A DNA stretch of 64,000 bases from CAVQKZ01 sp963837325 (GTDB lineage: Bacteria > Actinomycetota > Actinomycetes > Mycobacteriales > Jatrophihabitantaceae), in the NCBI GenBank assembly GCA_963837325.1, contig CAWIMV010000002.1:1335952-1399951 (forward strand), read 5' to 3'. A model generated the notes under the pieces. That model was not told the origin of the DNA and made no database searches. It was given only the letters and a program-made list of their open reading frames with translations. The translations under genes were made by a program, and so were the position numbers. Shown piece by piece: positions 45,193 through 54,728 of this stretch (position 1 is the stretch's first letter; every line of letters starts with the position of its first letter).

Positions 45193-46196
45193 TCAGGCGG
45201 ACAATTCAGCCGTGATCGCCGCGCGGCTGTACCGAGCTGCGACGTCGACCGGGCGCATGCCGTCCAGGTAGCCGTTCGCCGAGATCAGCCAGGCCAATAT
45301 TTCCCAGTCGGTGAGAGATCGACGCTAGGTCGGCGAAAGCTGCAGTAGCGACAGGGTCTGGGCGCCCTTCGGTGAGGGCGAATGAGGGGTAAAGGACTGC
45401 GCCGTTGACCTCCAGTCCGAGGAGCCGCCGCTGTTGGCGTAATACTTCTACGTCCGAGGTGCGTGCGCCGAGTGCGTCGCCAGCTTCGGCAGGAAGTAGC
45501 CAGCGAAATCGGTCCGCTACGACCGCGATGAGCTCGGTTCGCTGCGTCCTGTCGAACCCGCCGGCGTACTCACGAGCCCACGGCATTCCATCGCTAGCAG
45601 ACATCGCGAGCTCGATCACTCGGTCTGCGTTGTGCCTCGGAGCCTGCGTTCCGTCGAGGATCAGGTCGGCTTGGGCAAGCAACTTTCGATCGATCTCGGC
45701 CTCAGTTGAGTCGGCCAGAACGCGCTCAGCTTGCGCCGCAGTCTTGCCCTGCGACTCGAAGCGGCTCACGATGTCTCGTCGCTGCGACTTCAGCATCACG
45801 AAGCGCATCGGGAGGGGAGCGACGAGCTCGACGAGGTGTTGGCGAATCACCTCGTGGTGAATCCCCTCGATCACCAGAAGGTTGGCCCTCCTGGGCCCCG
45901 AGGTCAGGACCGTCTTGCAGAACCCGCGTGGATCACGCTTGACCCACCCTGCCCCAAGTCGCACGAGAACGTCTGGATCATCGGGCGAGAACGCCGGCGG
46001 CCTCAGCTTGCTCGCGTACGGCGTCGACGAATCGCACGACCGCCGTTTCGTTGTGACGGTCGGCAACCGCTGCAGAGAGCGCGGACTTCCCCGAGCCGGA
46101 GTGCCCGGCCAGCGCGACGACCGCCTCAGCCTGAACCAGATGTCGATCGGCTGGCTGCACCGCCTCGACATTCGCCATGTCTGTTTCAAGGGCCAT
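45193..46196 (-). CDS. P-loop kinase fused to Xre/MbcA-like antitoxin domain, frameshifted
   Basis: About 333 aa after correcting two single-base insertions (near 45,980 in a CCC run and near 45,305). Seen: residues 25-190 with Walker A AGHSGSGKSALS, DPDVLVRLGAGWVKRDPRG, LLVIEGIHHEVIRQHL and DLILDGTQAP, similar along its length to the upstream kinase gene; then an antitoxin-like half with TSDVEVLRQQRRLLGL, VLYPSFALTEGRPDP and a C-terminal LTDWEILAWLISANGYLDG then MRPVDVAARY. The last part matches the C-terminal domain of RES-partner antitoxins. Such a fusion is unfamiliar to me. Start ATG 46196 (or 46178). Confidence 0.65.
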
Positions 46197-46375
46197 GGTG
46201 AAAGTCTGCCACTGCGCGTTTCGTCCATATGCGCGTGCGGACTCACGTCGGCGCAAGTTCAACCGGCGGAGGATGGACACATCAAGCCGGTGTGCGCGGA
46301 GGGGCTGACGATGATGATCGCATCGACTGTCGCGCGTGGCTTGTACCGAGGATCGCAACATGGTCGCCGCAACCG

Positions 46376-46966
46376 CTAGAAGAACCTCGCAGCGAGCAGC
46401 TGAACACTCTCGTCCGCGGGACGCAACGCGTCGATGACGACATCGACCTTCGACCGGAGATCTGCGTCAATTTCGACTTCGCTCGGACCGGAGAGAACAG
46501 CCTCGGCTGCCGCCTCGTCGAGGCCCGTCGCTGTAAGCCGTTGCACGAGCAACGCACGTGGAACGTCAAGAAGGACGAGCGACAACTGGCTAGGCGCGAG
46601 CTGCCTCGCCATCTCGGCCGCGATGTGTACGTGCCTTATCCCATCGACTACAACCTTCTGGGATCCTGCTGCCCCCTCAAGAACTGACGCACAGATTCCT
46701 TTGGGGTCTTGACGCACCCAGCGGTCGCCCAGCTCAATGAGTACGTCGCGTCGGCTTGAGTCCAGGCCCATTGCCCGCGCACGGGAACGTATTGCAGCAC
46801 CAAAGCTGACGACGGTCAGTTGAGGCACCGCCCGCTTGAGTGCGATAGCCAAGGTGGTCTTGCCCGCACGGGCATGCCCGACGAGGCCTAGGGCGATCCG
46901 ATCAACAGAATCCACTTCGACATCATCGGCGTGGCGCCCGGCGGAACCTACTGTTGATGGCAACAC
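46376..46966 (-). CDS. P-loop kinase-like protein
   Basis: 196 aa from the GTG at 46966 (the frame is open to an ATG at 47020 that overlaps the divergent gene). Seen: Walker A LVGHARAGKTTLAIALK, SFGAAIRSRARAMGL, LGDRWVRQDPKGICASVL, VVVDGIRHVHIAAEMA and VLLDVPRALLVQRL, an order resembling deoxynucleotide or dephospho-CoA kinases. It is a clear relative of the kinase half of the downstream fusion, 180 bp away. Substrate unknown. The frame is intact, unlike its neighbours. Confidence 0.75.
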   Translation of the reverse strand: MLPSTVGSAGRHADDVEVDSVDRIALGLVGHARAGKTTLAIALKRAVPQLTVVSFGAAIRSRARAMGLDSSRRDVLIELGDRWVRQDPKGICASVLEGAAGSQKVVVDGIRHVHIAAEMARQLAPSQLSLVLLDVPRALLVQRLTATGLDEAAAEAVLSGPSEVEIDADLRSKVDVVIDALRPADESVQLLAARFF

Positions 46967-46983
46967 AATGATATTGTTGTGTC
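46967..46983. promoter_or_regulatory. Shared 17-bp divergent start region
   Basis: Only 17 bp separate the GTG starts at 46966 (minus) and 46984 (plus). The stretch is AT-rich in a GC-rich setting and contains ACAAT-GAT-ATTGT, a perfect short inverted repeat. TATTGT at 46972-46977 sits 6 bp before the plus-strand GTG, fitting a leaderless message. Confidence 0.4.
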
Positions 46984-47414
46984 GTGCTTCCGGCGTTGAC
47001 CGACCAGGGGCTGCTTCCATCTGGGATCCATCCGGCCAACTGGGAAGACGTCGTGTCCACGTTCGGTGGAAGCCCGTGGCGTCGGCGTGTTGCTCGTGGG
47101 CCTCCAGGACGCTTCCGTGTCGCTGGCCTACGCAGGATGTCAGCGCTGTGGCTGGACGGCAGTTTCGTCACCGCGAGGAGTCGCCCAGCGATTACGACGC
47201 ATGCTGGGACTGGCAAGGGGTCGATCCCCGGTTACTGGATCAGGTGCTGATGGACTTCTCGCCGGCAGGGCAGCTGTACAGGGCAAATACCTAGGCGATC
47301 TATTTATCGCCGGGATCGAGCGGGGTCGGGTTCGCCCTTCGTGGAGTTCTTCCAGCGAACTTGCGACGGCGCCAGAAGGGCATCGTGCTGCTCAACCCTA
47401 AGGAGGTCCGGTGA
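46984..47414 (+). CDS. DUF6932-family protein (nucleotidyltransferase-like), frameshifted
   Basis: About 140 aa. Seen in pieces across three frames: LPALTDQGLLPSGIHPANWE, LLVGLQDASVSLAYAGC, ALWLDGSFVTAR (the Gly-Ser of nucleotidyltransferase folds), SPSDYDACWDWQGVDPRLLD, QGKYLGDLFIAGIE, FVEFFQRTCDG and GIVLLNPKEVR. This order is familiar from small actinobacterial proteins encoded beside XRE and ImmA/IrrE genes. At least five frame changes are needed, more than a natural pseudogene of this length would need. It ends overlapping the next GTG (GTGA). Confidence 0.6.
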
Positions 47415-48004
47415 TCCGCAACGAACGGCAGTACCGGGTGACACAAGCCCAGCGCGACAAGCTGGCCTCGCGAGTTACGCCCGCCCGGCTCCGATGTCCC
47501 AGGGTGGGTCGTCAAGGCCAGCCAGGACGCGATCGCCTCTCAGGTCCTCGCGATGGACGAGGAGTTGGCCGAGTACGACGCGCTACGGGTTGGTGCGGTT
47601 CGTCCGCGGCCGAGGTCAGTGACCTCGCCGACTTGCCGGGGCCCTAATTCGCGCTCGCATCGCGAGCAAGTTGACCCAACGTGAACTGGCGAGCGGCTTG
47701 GCCTCCGTGAGCAGCAAATCCAGCGATATGAAGCCTCGGATTATGCCGGGGCGAGCATCGCAAGGTGGAGCAAGTGATGAATGCGCTCGGAGTCACGTTC
47801 GGCGGCGAACTGACGCTGCCGGCTGAAGCGGAGGAGCGCCCACATTGCGACAACGTTGGCGAGTTCAACATCGGCCGCAAGACCGTGACTCGCCGATTCT
47901 TCGGCGCGAGCGCGGGTACTACGGCCGCAGCCGGGTGGATGAATGCCGCCGCACGAACAGCACGCATCTTTCAGATCAGCGCGGAGGACGCTCATTTCGG
48001 GTAA
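47411..48004 (+). CDS. XRE-family HTH regulator/antitoxin, frameshifted
   Basis: About 190 aa. Seen in pieces: IRNERQYRVTQAQRDKLAS, VVKASQDAIASQVLAMDEELAEYDALR, ALIRARIASKLTQRELASGL then LREQQIQRYEASDYAGASIA (the HTH), VMNALGVTFGGELTLPAEA, and a C-terminus TARIFQISAEDAHFG. The same order is known from antitoxins that precede ImmA/IrrE peptidases. Several indels interrupt it. Confidence 0.6.
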
Positions 48005-48465
48005 TGTCGTTGCGGTTGCCAATCGGGGCTCGTTCCGTGACCTCCACCGCGGACGATCGGGAACGGTCAACGGATATGCCCGTTACGCGGAATACTTAGC
48101 GCAACGGCTCGGGCTCGCGTGCACGGTCGAATACCGGCCACTGCCTGACGCAGCTCCTTGCGGGGAGAACTGGGCGATGAACTGGTGAACACCCACTACA
48201 AGCGTTGGTGCGCACCTGTTGGCAGCACGGCATTCCAGTACTGCCACTCGCTGATCCTGGAGCGTTCTACGGAGCTTGCTGGCGTTACCAGGGCCGGCCA
48301 GTCGTCGCATTGAAGCACGCGATGCAGAGCCCAGATCGGTGGGCATTCCTTCTCGGCCACGAAATGGATCACACCCGTGATCCCAATCTCGAACCAGTGC
48401 TCGAGCAGGACCTGCCGATGACCGAATGGCGCACCTTGCCGGCCGAGCGAAACGCGGATATCTAC
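48001..48465 (+). CDS. ImmA/IrrE-family metallopeptidase, cut by a sequence join
   Basis: Seen: ARYAEYLAQRLGLACTVEYR, then after a frame change IPVLPLADPGAFYGACWRYQG, VVALKHAMQSPDRWAFLLG and HEMDHTRD, which holds the zinc motif HExxH; then LPAERNADIY, where the sequence turns into a proteobacterial MsrA leader. ImmA/IrrE enzymes cleave their XRE partner to release repression. The C-terminus is lost at the join. The exact start is unclear. Confidence 0.6.
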
Positions 48466-48490
48466 GTGCACCTGGCGAGCGCCGGCGCCG
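48466..48490. other. Assembly join 1: actinobacterial to betaproteobacterial-like DNA
   Basis: The ImmA/IrrE frame runs to NADIY at 48465; within the next 25 bases it becomes the leader of an exported MsrA without any stop, start or repeat between them. No integrase, transposase or repeat is present. Gene families and codon style change at this point. Confidence 0.7.
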
Positions 48491-49119
48491 CCGAATCGGC
48501 GGTGAAGATCGCGCCGCCCGCGGTCGACGCGACCGCGTCGGCGAGCGGCATGCAGACCGCAGTCTTCGCCGGCGGCTGCTTCTGGGGCGTGCAGGGCGTG
48601 TTCCAGCGCGTCAACGGCGTCGATCCAGGCGGTCTCGGGCTACTCGGGCGGCGCCAAGGACACGGCGCACTACATGATGGTCGGCAGCGGCCTGACCGGC
48701 CATGCCGAGTCGGTGCAGATCACCTACGACCCGAAGAAGGTGAGCTACGGCACGCTGCTGCAGATCTACTTCTCGGTCGCCCACGACCCGACCCAGCTCA
48801 ACCGCCAGGAGCCCGACCAGCGGCACGCAATACCGCTCGGCCGTCTTCTACGCGACGCCGGCGCAGAAGGACACCGCCGAGCGCTACATCGCCCAGCTCG
48901 ACGCCGCCAAGGCCTACCCGCAGAAGATCGTCACGCAGGTCGTGCCGCTGGTCGCGTTCTATCCCGCCGAGGACTATCACCAGGACTACCTGACGCTGCA
49001 CCCCGACGCAGGGCTACATCGCCCACTTCGACCTGCCGAAGGTCGCCAACCTGAAGGCGATGTTCCCGCAGCAATACCGCGCCGAGCCCGCGCTCGTGAT
49101 GGCGCGCGCCGGAAAGTAA
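48478..49119 (+). CDS. msrA: Peptide methionine sulfoxide reductase A, frameshifted and 5' truncated
   Basis: Reduces methionine-S-sulfoxide. Seen: VFAGGCFWGVQGVFQ with the catalytic Cys, GHAESVQITYDPKKVSYGTL, FSVAHDPTQLNRQ, and YPAEDYHQDYL then HFDLPKV. The frame breaks near 48,629, 48,822 and 49,008. The part before the GCFWG motif resembles the mature N-terminus of an exported enzyme, whose signal peptide was cut off by the join. Looks betaproteobacterial. Confidence 0.8.
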
Positions 49120-49161
49120 AGAGCCAACCCGGCCGACGCGCGCGAGCGCAGTCGCGCCGGG

Positions 49162-51198
49162 TCAGAAGTGGATGCCGCGCATCATCTGCGCCATCGCCAC
49201 GGCTTCCGGCTGACGGCTGGTACTTCTCGCTCCTTGTCGCCCTTGGCCGCCGCGCTGTCCGGGAACATCCGGAAGGTCGAGTTCATGACGATCTGCGCCA
49301 CCCGCGGCACCAGCGCGTGCATCAGCTCGCCGGTGATGCCCAGCCGCGTCGCGATCCGCACCGGCTTCTCGACGCATCGCCTCGGCGATCATGTTCGGCG
49401 GCCTCCTCGGGCGACAGCACCGGCACGTTGTCGTAGATCTTGGTCGGGCGCGATCATCGGCGTGCGCACCAGCGGCATGTTGATGGTCGTGAAGGTGATG
49501 CCCATGTCGGCGTATTCGCTCGAGGCGCAGCGCGTCCAGCGCGTCGAGCGCCGACTTCGAGGCGACGTAGGCCGAGAAGCGCGGCGCGTTGGTCAGCACG
49601 CCGATCGAGCTGATGTTGACGATGTGGCCGCTTCTTCTTGCGTCGACCATCGCCGGGCAGGAAGCCCATCGATCACGCGCAGGCAGCCGAAGTAGTTGAG
49701 CTGCATCGTCCGCTCGAAATCGTGGAAGCGGTCGTAGCTCGCCTCGATGGCGCGGCGGATCGAGCGGCCGGCGTTGTTGATCAGGAAGTCGACGCCGCCG
49801 TGCTCGTCGTTCAGCCACGTCGACGAGCGCCTTGCAGCTCGCCTCGTCGGCGATGTCGGCCGAGAAGGTCTCGACGCTCGCGCCCTTGCCCGCCTTGGCG
49901 AGGATCTCGCTTCTTGGCCTCGACCAGCTTGGCCTCGTCGCGCGCGCAGATCACCGTGATCGCGCCGGCCTCGGCGAACTTGAGCGCCGCCGCCAGGCCG
50001 ATGCCCGACGAGCCGCCGGTGACCAGCACGACCTTGCCGCGCGACGCGTGCCGCGCAGCGAGTGGTCGATCTACAGCGCCGGGATCGAGGTGGCGCTCCC
50101 AGTAGTCCCAGAGCCGCCAGGCGTAGTCGTCGAGGCGCGGGCACCTCGATGCCCGAGCCCTTCAGCGCCGCCAGCGCTTCGCGGTTGTCGTAGCGCGTCG
50201 GGAAGTTGACGAAGGTGAGCATGTCCTCGGGCATGCCGAGGTCCTTCAGCACCGCGCGCCTTGATGCGCGCGCACCGGCGCGAGCGCCATCAGGCCCTTC
50301 TTGACGCTCTTCGGGATGAAGCCGAGCAGCGCGCGCGTTGACGAACAGCGTTCATCTTCGGCGCGTGCGCCGCCTTGCCGAAGATGTTCGAGCACGTCGC
50401 CGACGCGGTAGCCGATCGGGATCGACGAGGTGGAAGCAGCGCTCGTCGAGGCCGGCTTCAGGTGGCTGATGTGGTCGAGCGCGGCGACGACGAAGTCGAC
50501 CGGCACGATGTTGATGCGGCCGCCCTCGATGCCGATCGTCGGCATCCACGGCGGCAGCAGCTGGCGCATGCGCTGGATCAGCTTGAAGAAGTAGTACGGG
50601 CCGTCGATCTTGTCGATCTCGCCGGTCTGCGAGTCGCCGACGACGAGCGCCGGGCCGATAGACCGTCCACGGCACGCTTCGATTCCTTGCGCACGATCTT
50701 CTCGCTCTCGTGCTTGGTCAGGAAGTACGGATGGTCGAGGTCTTCGGCCTCGTCGAACATGTCTTCGCGGAAGACGCCTTCGTAGAGGCCCGCGGCGGCG
50801 ATCGAGCTGACGTGATGCAAGTGGCCGGCATCGATCGCCTTGGCGAACTCGACGACGTGCGCGCGTGCCGTCGATGTTGGCGGCGATCTGCGATTCGGCG
50901 TCGGCCGAGAGGTCGTAGACCGCCGCCAGGTGGAAGACGTGGTCGACGTGGCCCTTGAGCTTCTTGATGTCGTCGGCGGCGACGCCGAGCTTCTTGCGCC
51001 GTGAGGTCGCCGTAGACCGGCACCGCGCGCGCCTTGCTGCCGGTGCCCTCGACGCCCCAGTACGTCGAGCAGGCCGGCGAGCTTGCCCTCGCTCTCGGGC
51101 CGCAGCAGGAAGTGGACGACGGCGCCGCGCCGCGCCAGCAGCGTCTTGACGAGTCGCTTGCCGATGAAGCCGGTGGCTCCGGTGACGAAGTAGCGCAT
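49162..51198 (-). CDS. Alcohol-forming fatty acyl-CoA reductase (two-domain SDR), frameshifted
   Basis: About 660 aa. Domain 1: MRYFVTGATGFIGKRLVKTL, HVDHVFHLAAVYDLSADA, HHVSSIAAAGLYEGVFRED, YFLTKHESEKIVRKE, GPYYFFKLIQRMRQLLPPW, NIVPVDFVVAALDHISHL. Domain 2: VLVTGGSSGIGLAAALKFAE, FLINNAGRSIRRAIEASYD, HIVNISSIGVLTNAPRFS then AYVASKSALDALDA with the Tyr-Lys pair. The order matches the Marinobacter Maqu_2507-type enzyme that turns acyl-CoA into fatty alcohol for wax esters. At least ten frame changes occur. A next-door phasin gene fits storage-lipid metabolism. Confidence 0.78.
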
Positions 51199-51422
51199 GC
51201 CGTGACTCCCTTGTCGCGCCGCGCCCCTCGCGCCCGCGCCTGCGGCGATTCTTGTGCAGAGCTCGGCCGCTCTTCGCGCGGGGCAAACCCGACTGGCGCC
51301 GTGCCGCGCGCTAGAGGCGACGCGCCTAGCGCGGTTAGGGTGCGCTCCCGAGGCGCTGTCCCTAGAGTCGCGCCCAGCCGCTGCCCGAACGCAGCCGCAG
51401 CACCACCTCAGGAGAACTCCAC

Positions 51423-51945
51423 ATGGTCAAGAAACTCAAGGCGATGGCCGACAAGAAGAAGAACGCTGCCGGCGCCGGCCTGTTCGACAGCGCGCTCGCC
51501 AGCTCGGTCAAGGAATCGGCGCAGCAGATCTGGCTCGCCGGCATGGGCGCCTTCGCCAAGGCGCAGGCCGAAGGCAGGCAGCGCTTCGACGCGCTCGTCA
51601 AGGAAGGCGCGTCGCTGCAGAAGAAGACCCAGAGCGTGGCCGAGGAGAAGTTCGGCGACGTCACCAGCAAGATGACCAGCATGGCCGACGACGTGACCGC
51701 CAAGGCCGGCAAGCAGTGGGACAAGCTCGAGTCGATCTTCGAAGAGCGCACCGCCAAGGCGATGAAGAAGCTCGGCGTGCCGTCCTCGAAGGACGTGCAG
51801 GCGCTGAAGGACCGGATCGACGCGCTTGTCGGCCCAGGTCGCGTCGCGCACCAAGACCGCGGCTAAGAAGACCGCCGGCAAGGCGGGCGCCAGGACGGCG
51901 ACCAGGAAGAGCGCCAAGCGCGCGTCGCGCAAGGCCGCCGCTTAA
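51423..51945 (+). CDS. Phasin-family storage-granule protein, frameshifted near the end
   Basis: About 173 aa. Seen: a coiled-coil region (SALASSVKESAQQIWLAGMG, FGDVTSKMTSMADDVTAK) typical of PHA granule-associated proteins, VPSSKDVQALKDRIDAL, and after a frame change near 51,835 a Lys/Ala/Arg-rich tail (KTAAKKTAGKAGARTATRKS) as in PhaF/PhaI-type phasins. It ends at TAA 51943-51945 and is followed by a clear terminator. Coats polyhydroxyalkanoate granules and binds DNA through the tail. Confidence 0.82.
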
Positions 51946-51970
51946 GACTCTCTCGGCAGCTCACGAAGAG

Positions 51971-51993
51971 GGGACGCCGTGGCGTCCCTTTTT
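51971..51993 (+). terminator. Rho-independent terminator after the phasin gene
   Basis: GGGACGCC (51971-51978), GT, GGCGTCCC (51981-51988), then TTTTT. A classic proteobacterial terminator, unlike the T-less hairpins of the actinobacterial part. Confidence 0.88.
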
Positions 51994-52003
51994 CATGGGC
52001 TCG

Positions 52004-52447
52004 TCAGCGCGTGAACTGGCCGGGGAAGAACCAGAGCAGCCCGGCGGTCATGATGAAGTAGCGGCCGAACTTGCCGATGGCCATGTAGGCCACGCAGGGC
52101 CAGAACGGCAACTGCAGCCAGCCGGCGACCGCGCAGAGCGGATCGCCGACGATCGGCAGCCACGACAACAGGCAAGCCTTGGCGCCGAAGCGGCGCAGCC
52201 AACGCAAGGCGCGGCCATCGGGGTGCTTGTGCGCCACGTGCTCGTAGGCGCGCTCGGCGCCGTAGCCCATCCACCAGGTGAGCGCGCCGCCCAGCGTGGC
52301 GCCGAGCGTGGCGACGCCGATCGCGGGCCAGAACATCTCCGGGTTGAGCTTGACGAGGGCGAACACTGCCGGCTCCGAGCCGAGCGGGATCAGCGTCGCG
52401 GCGACGAAGGCGATGAAGAAGACGGTCGACAAGCCCACTTGCGGCAA
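52004..52447 (-). CDS. YqaA/DedA-like membrane protein, 5' end lost at a join
   Basis: About 145 aa remain. Seen: LPQVGLSTVFFIAFVAATLI then PLGSEPAVFALVKLNPEMFW, the N-terminal family part, LGGALTWWMGYGAERAYEH, and LSWLPIVGDPLCAVAGWLQ with the tail GLLWFFPGQFTR. The frame upstream of LPQVG reads into alphaproteobacterial livH DNA, so the true start is missing. Function of YqaA unknown. Confidence 0.82.
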   Translation of the reverse strand: MPQVGLSTVFFIAFVAATLIPLGSEPAVFALVKLNPEMFWPAIGVATLGATLGGALTWWMGYGAERAYEHVAHKHPDGRALRWLRRFGAKACLLSWLPIVGDPLCAVAGWLQLPFWPCVAYMAIGKFGRYFIMTAGLLWFFPGQFTR

Positions 52448-52452
52448 CGGTC
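52445..52452. other. Assembly join 2: betaproteobacterial-like to alphaproteobacterial DNA
   Basis: Two unrelated genes on opposite strands, yqaA and livH, both lose their N-terminal coding part within a few bases of each other here. There is no mobile-element end or repeat. Confidence 0.75.
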
Positions 52453-52877
52453 CTGCTGTGTGGCGTCTGTATCTCTTTTTCAGCAAGACACGTGTCGGCG
52501 TCGCAATGCAGGCTGCCTCGCAGAACCAGCTCGCGGCGTATTACATGGGGATCCCGGTCCGCACGATTTTCTCGCTGATCTGGGCGATCAGTGCGGGCGT
52601 CGCGTGCCTGGCCGGCATCTTGTTGTCGCCGGTGTCGATGATCGACGTGAACATGGGTTTCCTCGGTATCAAGGCTTTTGCTGCGGCGGTCATCGGGGGC
52701 TTCGGCAGCATCCCGGGGTCGCTGATCGGCGGCGTCATCGTCGGCATCGTCGAGCAATTCGCCGGTTACGAACTGCCCGCGGGTTTCCAGGAAGTCACGT
52801 CCAACGTCGTCCTGCTGTTGATGTTGTTCATCCGGCCGCAGGGTCTGTTCGCGGAACGCATGGGAAAGCGGGTCTGA
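52449..52877 (+). CDS. livH: Branched-chain amino acid-type ABC permease LivH, 5' truncated
   Basis: The C-terminal half of a LivH permease. Seen: LFFSKTRVGVAMQAASQNQL, AISAGVACLAGILLSPVSMI, AAVIGGFGSIPGSLIGGVIV and the ending FIRPQGLFAERMGKRV. It is cut at its 5' side by the join. Followed three bases later by livM. Confidence 0.88.
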   Translation, partial: GPAVWRLYLFFSKTRVGVAMQAASQNQLAAYYMGIPVRTIFSLIWAISAGVACLAGILLSPVSMIDVNMGFLGIKAFAAAVIGGFGSIPGSLIGGVIVGIVEQFAGYELPAGFQEVTSNVVLLLMLFIRPQGLFAERMGKRV

Positions 52878-52880
52878 CCG

Positions 52881-53954
52881 ATGCGCTATTTGTTCAGAAC
52901 CCAGTATCGGCAGGATATCGCGCTGTGGCGGCACAACGGCGACCGGTTCTGGTACGGCTGCTGGTCGTGCTGGTCCTGATCGCCCCGTTGGTCCTGGGCG
53001 AGTTCTATATCGGCGAACTTGGCGCGGTGTTTATCTTCGCCATTGCCGGCGTCGGGCTGATGCTGCTGGTCGGCTACACCGGGCTGATCAGCCTGGGGCA
53101 TGCGGCATTCCTCGGCATCGGCGCCTACGTCAACGCGGTTCTGCTGGCACAGGGCGTGCCGTTCCTGGTCACCTTGCCGCTCGCCGGCCTGTTCACCGCT
53201 ATGCGGCGCTGCCATCGGCCGCCCGACCTTGCGCATGAGCGGGCTGTACCTGGCGATCGCAACACTGGCCTTCGGCAGCATCGTCGGCACGGTTTTCCAG
53301 AAATGGACCGCGGTGACCGGTGGGTTCGACGGCTTCGCGGTGCCGACGCCCTATGTCTTCGGCATCCCCATCGAGGGCGCGACCGGCATTTATTATGTCT
53401 CGCTGCTGGTGCTGGCGTTTGTCCTGTGGGTGTCCGCCAACCTGCTGCGATCCCCGACCGGACGCGCGATGGTCGCGATCCGCGACAGTGAGGTCTCCGC
53501 GCAGAGTATGGGCATCCATCTGGCGCGGTACAAGACGCTGGTGTTCGCCATCAGTGCCGGGATGACCGGATTGGCCGGAGCGCTGTTCGCGCATTACGTT
53601 CGCTACCTCGCACCCGATGCGTTCGACGTGCTGCTGTCGGTGCAGTTCGTGACGATCGTGTTCGTCGGCGGCCTTGGATCATTGCGCGGCGCAGTGCTGG
53701 GGGCGATGTTCGTCCGGCTACTGCCTCAGTTCATCGCCGTCGTGCGAGACGATCTGCCGTTCGGCATCGGCCGGCTTCCGGGCCTGGAGCCTTCGTTGTT
53801 CGGCCTCGTCCTGGTGTTCGTGATCCTGTTCCAGCCGGGCGGCCTGAACGGCATGTGGCTGAAGATGAAGCAGTGGTTCCAGGCATTTCCCTTCAAGCGG
53901 CAGACCAGCTTCCGTCGGCAGAAATCCTATGCCAGGTCGGAGCGGCTGCGATGA
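52881..53954 (+). CDS. livM: Branched-chain amino acid-type ABC permease LivM, frameshifted
   Basis: About 355 aa. Seen: AGVGLMLLVGYTGLISLGHA then AAFLGIGAYVNAVLLAQGVP (the LivM signature), PTLRMSGLYLAIATLAFGSI, ATGIYYVSLLVLAFVLWVS, RYKTLVFAISAGMTGLAGAL and ILFQPGGLNGMW. Frame changes near 52,938 and 53,205. Stop overlaps the livG start (ATGA). Confidence 0.87.
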
Positions 53955-54728
53955 TCCTGTTCCAGGCCGAGGACATCTCGGTTCGGTTCGGCGGAATCCG
54001 AGCGGTCGATTCCGTCAGCTTCGACGTGCAGCCAGGGTGAGGTGTTCTCCATCATCGGTCCGAACGGCGCCGGCAAGACCACGATCTTCAACCTGATCAG
54101 CCGTATCTACAATTCGACATCGGGCAAGCTGATCTTCGAAGGCAAGGAATTCACCCGCACGCCGGCCTGGCAGATCGCCGGCCTGGGCATCGCCCGCACC
54201 TTCCAGAATATCGAGCTGTTCCCGAACGCGACGCTGCTGCAGAACCTGCTGATCGGCCGGCATTGCCATTCCAGGGTCGGGTTCATCGCGGAGCTCGCGT
54301 TCCTGCCGTCGGTCCGCAAAGCCGAACTGCGCCACCGGGAGAAAGTGGAGGATGTCATCGCCTTCCTTGGGCTGGAGCGCTACCGCGACTCGTTGATCGC
54401 CAATCTGCCCTACGGCGTTCGCAAGGTCGTCGAACTCGGACGCGCCCTGTGCATCGAGCCCAAGCTGCTGCTGCTGGACGAGCCGTCGTCCGGGCTGAAC
54501 GTCGAAGAAACCGAGGGCATGGGTTTCTGGATCGAGGACATCAAGAAGGACCTCGGGATCACCGTCATCATGGTCGAGCATGACATGTCGCTGGTGAACC
54601 AGGTGTCCGACCGGGTGATGGCGCTGAACTACGGCAAGGTCCTGGCGATGGGCACACCGCAGGAGGTGCAGACCCATCCGGAAGTCGTAAAGGCCTATCT
54701 CGGTGGGGAGGTTGAAAGCGCGGCATGA
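53951..54728 (+). CDS. livG: ABC ATPase LivG, one frameshift
   Basis: About 258 aa. Seen: ISVRFGGIRAVDSVSFDVQPG, then after one inserted base near 54,038 EVFSIIGPNGAGKTTIFNLI (Walker A), GIARTFQNIELFPNATLLQN (Q-loop), a degenerate signature NLPYGVRKVVELGRAL as usual for LivG, and PKLLLLDEPSSGLNVEET. Partner of LivF. Confidence 0.9.

Noticed and set aside
46229..46687. Plus-strand open frame between the two kinase genes
   Set aside because: Mostly antisense to the kinase gene at 46376-46966 and without motifs.
51254..53491. 745-codon plus-strand open frame across the second join
   Set aside because: It runs through phasin, yqaA and liv genes in the wrong frames; produced by chimerism and high GC.
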